A stretch of DNA of 64,000 bases, from contig NZ_QWET01000002.1 in NCBI RefSeq assembly GCF_003573545.1, positions 124,001 to 188,000 of the forward strand, in the 5' to 3' direction. A program made the position numbers and the translations under genes. Position 1 is the first letter of the stretch. Each line of letters begins with the position of its first letter. A model generated the notes under the pieces. It saw nothing but the letters and a program-made list of their open reading frames with translations. It was not told where the DNA came from and did no database searches. The DNA comes from Mariniphaga sediminis. GTDB taxonomy: Bacteria; Bacteroidota; Bacteroidia; Bacteroidales; Prolixibacteraceae. Of this stretch, positions 61,870-64,000 are shown piece by piece.

Positions 61870-62829
61870 ATGAAAGATATTGTTGCACCGCTTCCTAAGG
61901 AACAGATTATTGCCGAGCTGACGCCCGACAGATTGCTGAGAAAAACAAACAAAGGAGGGAATGAAATTTATGTGGTAACCCACCACAATTCGCCTTCTGT
62001 GATGCATGAAATTGGCCGTTTGCGAGAACTGACCTTCAGAGACGCTGGTGGCGGCACCGGAAAGGACACCGACATCGACAATTACGACACAGCAGAATAC
62101 CCCTACAAACAACTAATAGTTTGGGACCCTGAAGCCCAGGAAATTCTTGGCGGATACCGGTACATGCTTTGCGGGGAAGTGCCCGTTGACGCCAACGGAG
62201 AGGTTCAGATGGCCACTTCGAGGCTATTTCATCTTTCTGAAAAATTTATAAAAGAATATTTGCCGCACACCCTGGAGTTGGGGCGTTCTTTTGTTCAGCC
62301 AGCCTACCAGTCGAGTAAAGCAGGAGCCAAAGCGCTTTTCGCTCTCGATAACCTGTGGGATGGATTGGGGGCATTGACAGTCGATCATTCAGAAATCGAA
62401 TATTTCTTCGGGAAAGTTACCATGTATTCCCATTTTCACAACGAAGCCCGGAACCTGATTCAATACTTCTTTAAAAAATACTTCCGCGACAAGGAGAATC
62501 TTGTGTACCCGAAAAATCCGGTAGAATTTAACTACGATGAAGAGGCAATGAAATCTGTTTTTACCGGGCAGGACTACAGTGAAGACTACCGTATTCTGAC
62601 GCAGGCCGTACGGCGATTTGGCGAAAATGTACCGCCGCTGATAAATGCGTACATGAACCTCTCACCATCGATGAAAACGTTTGGAACTGCTACGAATGAG
62701 AAATTCGGAGGAGTACTTGAAACCGGAATTATCGTTACGCTTAAAGATATTTATGAGGTGAAGTACGATCGCCACATCGAAACGTATATCCAGAACAAGG
62801 AAAACGACGAATGGGGCACGCCGGAATAA
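61870..62829 (+). CDS. glsB: OlsB/GlsB-type N-acyltransferase (glycine-lipid synthesis)
   Basis: A 319-residue GNAT-fold protein of the ornithine-lipid N-acyltransferase/hemolysin-like family: IGRLRELTFRDAGGGTG, LGGYRYMLCGE, TSRLFHLSEKF and LELGRSFVQPAYQ are the family's recurrent segments. In Bacteroides GlsB transfers a 3-hydroxyacyl chain from ACP to glycine. The PlsC-like gene 72 bp upstream supports this assignment. Glycine or ornithine as acceptor cannot be told from the sequence. Confidence 0.78.
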   Translation: MKDIVAPLPKEQIIAELTPDRLLRKTNKGGNEIYVVTHHNSPSVMHEIGRLRELTFRDAGGGTGKDTDIDNYDTAEYPYKQLIVWDPEAQEILGGYRYMLCGEVPVDANGEVQMATSRLFHLSEKFIKEYLPHTLELGRSFVQPAYQSSKAGAKALFALDNLWDGLGALTVDHSEIEYFFGKVTMYSHFHNEARNLIQYFFKKYFRDKENLVYPKNPVEFNYDEEAMKSVFTGQDYSEDYRILTQAVRRFGENVPPLINAYMNLSPSMKTFGTATNEKFGGVLETGIIVTLKDIYEVKYDRHIETYIQNKENDEWGTPE

Positions 62830-62844
62830 CCTGATTATTTCGGG

Positions 62845-64000
62845 TTATTTTAACGGAGCGGCAAATTTCTGAACGTCTTCGCCGGTAATTTGTTTGTCAC
62901 ACAGAATAATCAATCGTTCGATCACGTTCCGGAACTCCCGGATGTTTCCGGTCCAATTTATCTTTTGCAATTCATCTATGGCATCTTTGGCAACCGATTT
63001 TTCGGGCATTCCATATTCACCGCAGATAACGTCCACAAAGTGGTTTGCCAGCAATGGGATGTCTTCCAATCGCTCGTTAAGCGACGGCACATGAATGAGA
63101 ATGACACTCAGCCGGTGGTACAAGTCTTCCCGGAACTGCCCTTTTTCTATTTCTTCAGAAATATTTTTATTGGTGGCCGCTACCACCCGTACGTCAACAT
63201 TGATGTGTTTATCGCCGCCCACCCGAGAAATAACATTTTCCTGAAGTGCGCGCAACACCTTAGCCTGGGCCGAAAGACTCATGTCCCCAATTTCATCAAG
63301 AAAAAGAGTACCTCCGTTTGCCTGTTCAAATTTTCCTTTGCGCTGTTTCACGGCCGAAGTAAACGAACCTTTTTCATGGCCGAACAGTTCGCTTTCAATT
63401 AACTCGGAAGGAATTGCCGCGCAATTCACCTCCACAAACGGCCCGGAAGCTCGTCCACTCTGATCGTGAATACGCCGGGCAACCAGTTCTTTACCTGTTC
63501 CATTGGAGCCGGTAATTAAAACCCGGGCATCGGTAGGCGCCACGCGATCCGCCATTTCTATCACCTTCTTTATGGCCGGAGACTCGCCAATAATTTCAAA
63601 TTTTTTACTGACTTTCTTTTTGAGAATTTTTGTCTCATTTACCAGCGTTGATTTATCCATGGCATTACGGATTGTAATGAGCAGGCGGTTTAAATCGAGC
63701 GGTTTTTCGATAAAATCGTAAGCGCCTTTTTTTATGGACTCCACAGCCGTATCAATATTCCCGTGACCGGAAATCATCACCACCGGTGAATCCACGGCCT
63801 GGGTATTTAACTGCTCCAGCACTTCAATTCCGTCAAGGCCGGGCATCTTAATATCGCAAAGAATAATGTCGTACTCGGTATGTTTTACCATTTCCAGCCC
63901 CTTCTTCCCGTCTTCGGCCAAATCAACCTCATATTTTTCGTATTCCAGAATATCTTTCAGCGTATTACGAATGCTCCGTTCGTCATCGATTACAAGAATT
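62845..64000 (-). CDS. Sigma54-type AAA+ response regulator without C-terminal HTH (N-terminus cut by window edge)
   Basis: The frame is open to the right edge, which cuts it a few residues before ILVIDDE; the ATG at 63921 is internal. The receiver domain has the phosphoacceptor aspartate in LCDIKMPG. The AAA+ domain follows: Walker A GSNGTGKE, Walker B GGTLFLDEIGD, arginine-finger region FREDLYHRLSV. The sigma54-contact loop reads GSFTSA instead of GAFTGA. The protein stops at QKFAAPLK, right after the AAA+ lid, so no Fis-type DNA-binding helix is present. Such HTH-less relatives occur in Bacteroidota; whether this one works with sigma54 is uncertain. Convergent with glsB. Confidence 0.9.
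   Translation of the reverse strand, partial: ILVIDDERSIRNTLKDILEYEKYEVDLAEDGKKGLEMVKHTEYDIILCDIKMPGLDGIEVLEQLNTQAVDSPVVMISGHGNIDTAVESIKKGAYDFIEKPLDLNRLLITIRNAMDKSTLVNETKILKKKVSKKFEIIGESPAIKKVIEMADRVAPTDARVLITGSNGTGKELVARRIHDQSGRASGPFVEVNCAAIPSELIESELFGHEKGSFTSAVKQRKGKFEQANGGTLFLDEIGDMSLSAQAKVLRALQENVISRVGGDKHINVDVRVVAATNKNISEEIEKGQFREDLYHRLSVILIHVPSLNERLEDIPLLANHFVDVICGEYGMPEKSVAKDAIDELQKINWTGNIREFRNVIERLIILCDKQITGEDVQKFAAPLK

Overview
The window looks like a chromosomal segment of an anaerobic or facultatively anaerobic member of the Bacteroidota, probably in the Marinilabiliales/Prolixibacteraceae direction. This is an inference from two SusC/SusD pairs with FecR anti-sigma factors, several upstream TAnnTTTG -7 promoter boxes with almost no Shine-Dalgarno sequences, Bacteroidota-type dcw gene order, glycine-lipid genes and an anaerobe-type iron-sulfur ATPase cluster. 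Species cannot be named from the sequence.

Layout. (1) 1-7.6 kb, plus strand: a sugar-acid block with a Gfo/Idh/MocA dehydrogenase (cut by the window edge), a KdgK-like kinase, a LarA-superfamily nickel-pincer racemase/epimerase, a second Gfo/Idh/MocA protein, pdxB and gnd. A decayed 359-bp REP-like element carrying a broken GIY-YIG gene sits between pdxB and gnd, and a decayed transposase lies downstream of gnd. (2) 8.4-12.5 kb: an ORP-like cluster of two NifX/NifB-type small proteins, a possible 52-residue protein, two MinD/Mrp-type ATPases with double [4Fe-4S] inserts and a metallo-beta-lactamase-fold protein. (3) 12.5-16.6 kb, minus strand: a YafV-type amidase and carB. (4) 16.7-41.6 kb: an accessory transport and catabolism region. 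Locus A is fecR-susC-susD followed by a ceramidase-fold protein, a lipoprotein beta-propeller, a Tat-exported PLP aminotransferase-like protein, a ceramidase-fold/alpha-beta-hydrolase fusion and a Kelch protein. Locus B is an ECF sigma factor, fecR, susC and susD, followed by a Tat-exported GH109-like NAD protein. A tRNA-Thr(CGT) and a convergent Tat-exported TIM-barrel lipoprotein close the region. (5) 41.9-43.7 kb: cyclophilin, a stand-alone MetH-activation-domain protein and a small acidic protein. (6) 43.7-60.6 kb, minus strand: a very compact dcw operon reading mraZ-rsmH-ftsL-ftsI-murE-mraY-murD-ftsW-murG-murC-ftsQ-ftsA-ftsZ(A)-ftsZ(B)-yqeY. (7) 60.9-62.8 kb: two acyltransferases matching the glycine-lipid pair glsA/glsB. 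(8) The right edge holds a truncated sigma54-type response regulator.

Most notable are two tandem, divergent ftsZ genes. The downstream copy (B) keeps the usual FtsA-binding C-terminal peptide. The upstream copy (A) lacks it and instead ends like the adjacent FtsA: a basic linker, an aromatic amphipathic segment and an acidic tail. This suggests an FtsZ that could carry its own membrane anchor. Other leads are the Tat-exported NAD/PLP/TIM-barrel enzyme set around two SusCD systems, ceramidase-fold proteins that keep the metal ligands but lose the nucleophile motif, a covarying hairpin at both fecR-susC junctions, a strong terminator abutting the first fecR start codon, and a 10-bp-periodic MraZ-type operator.
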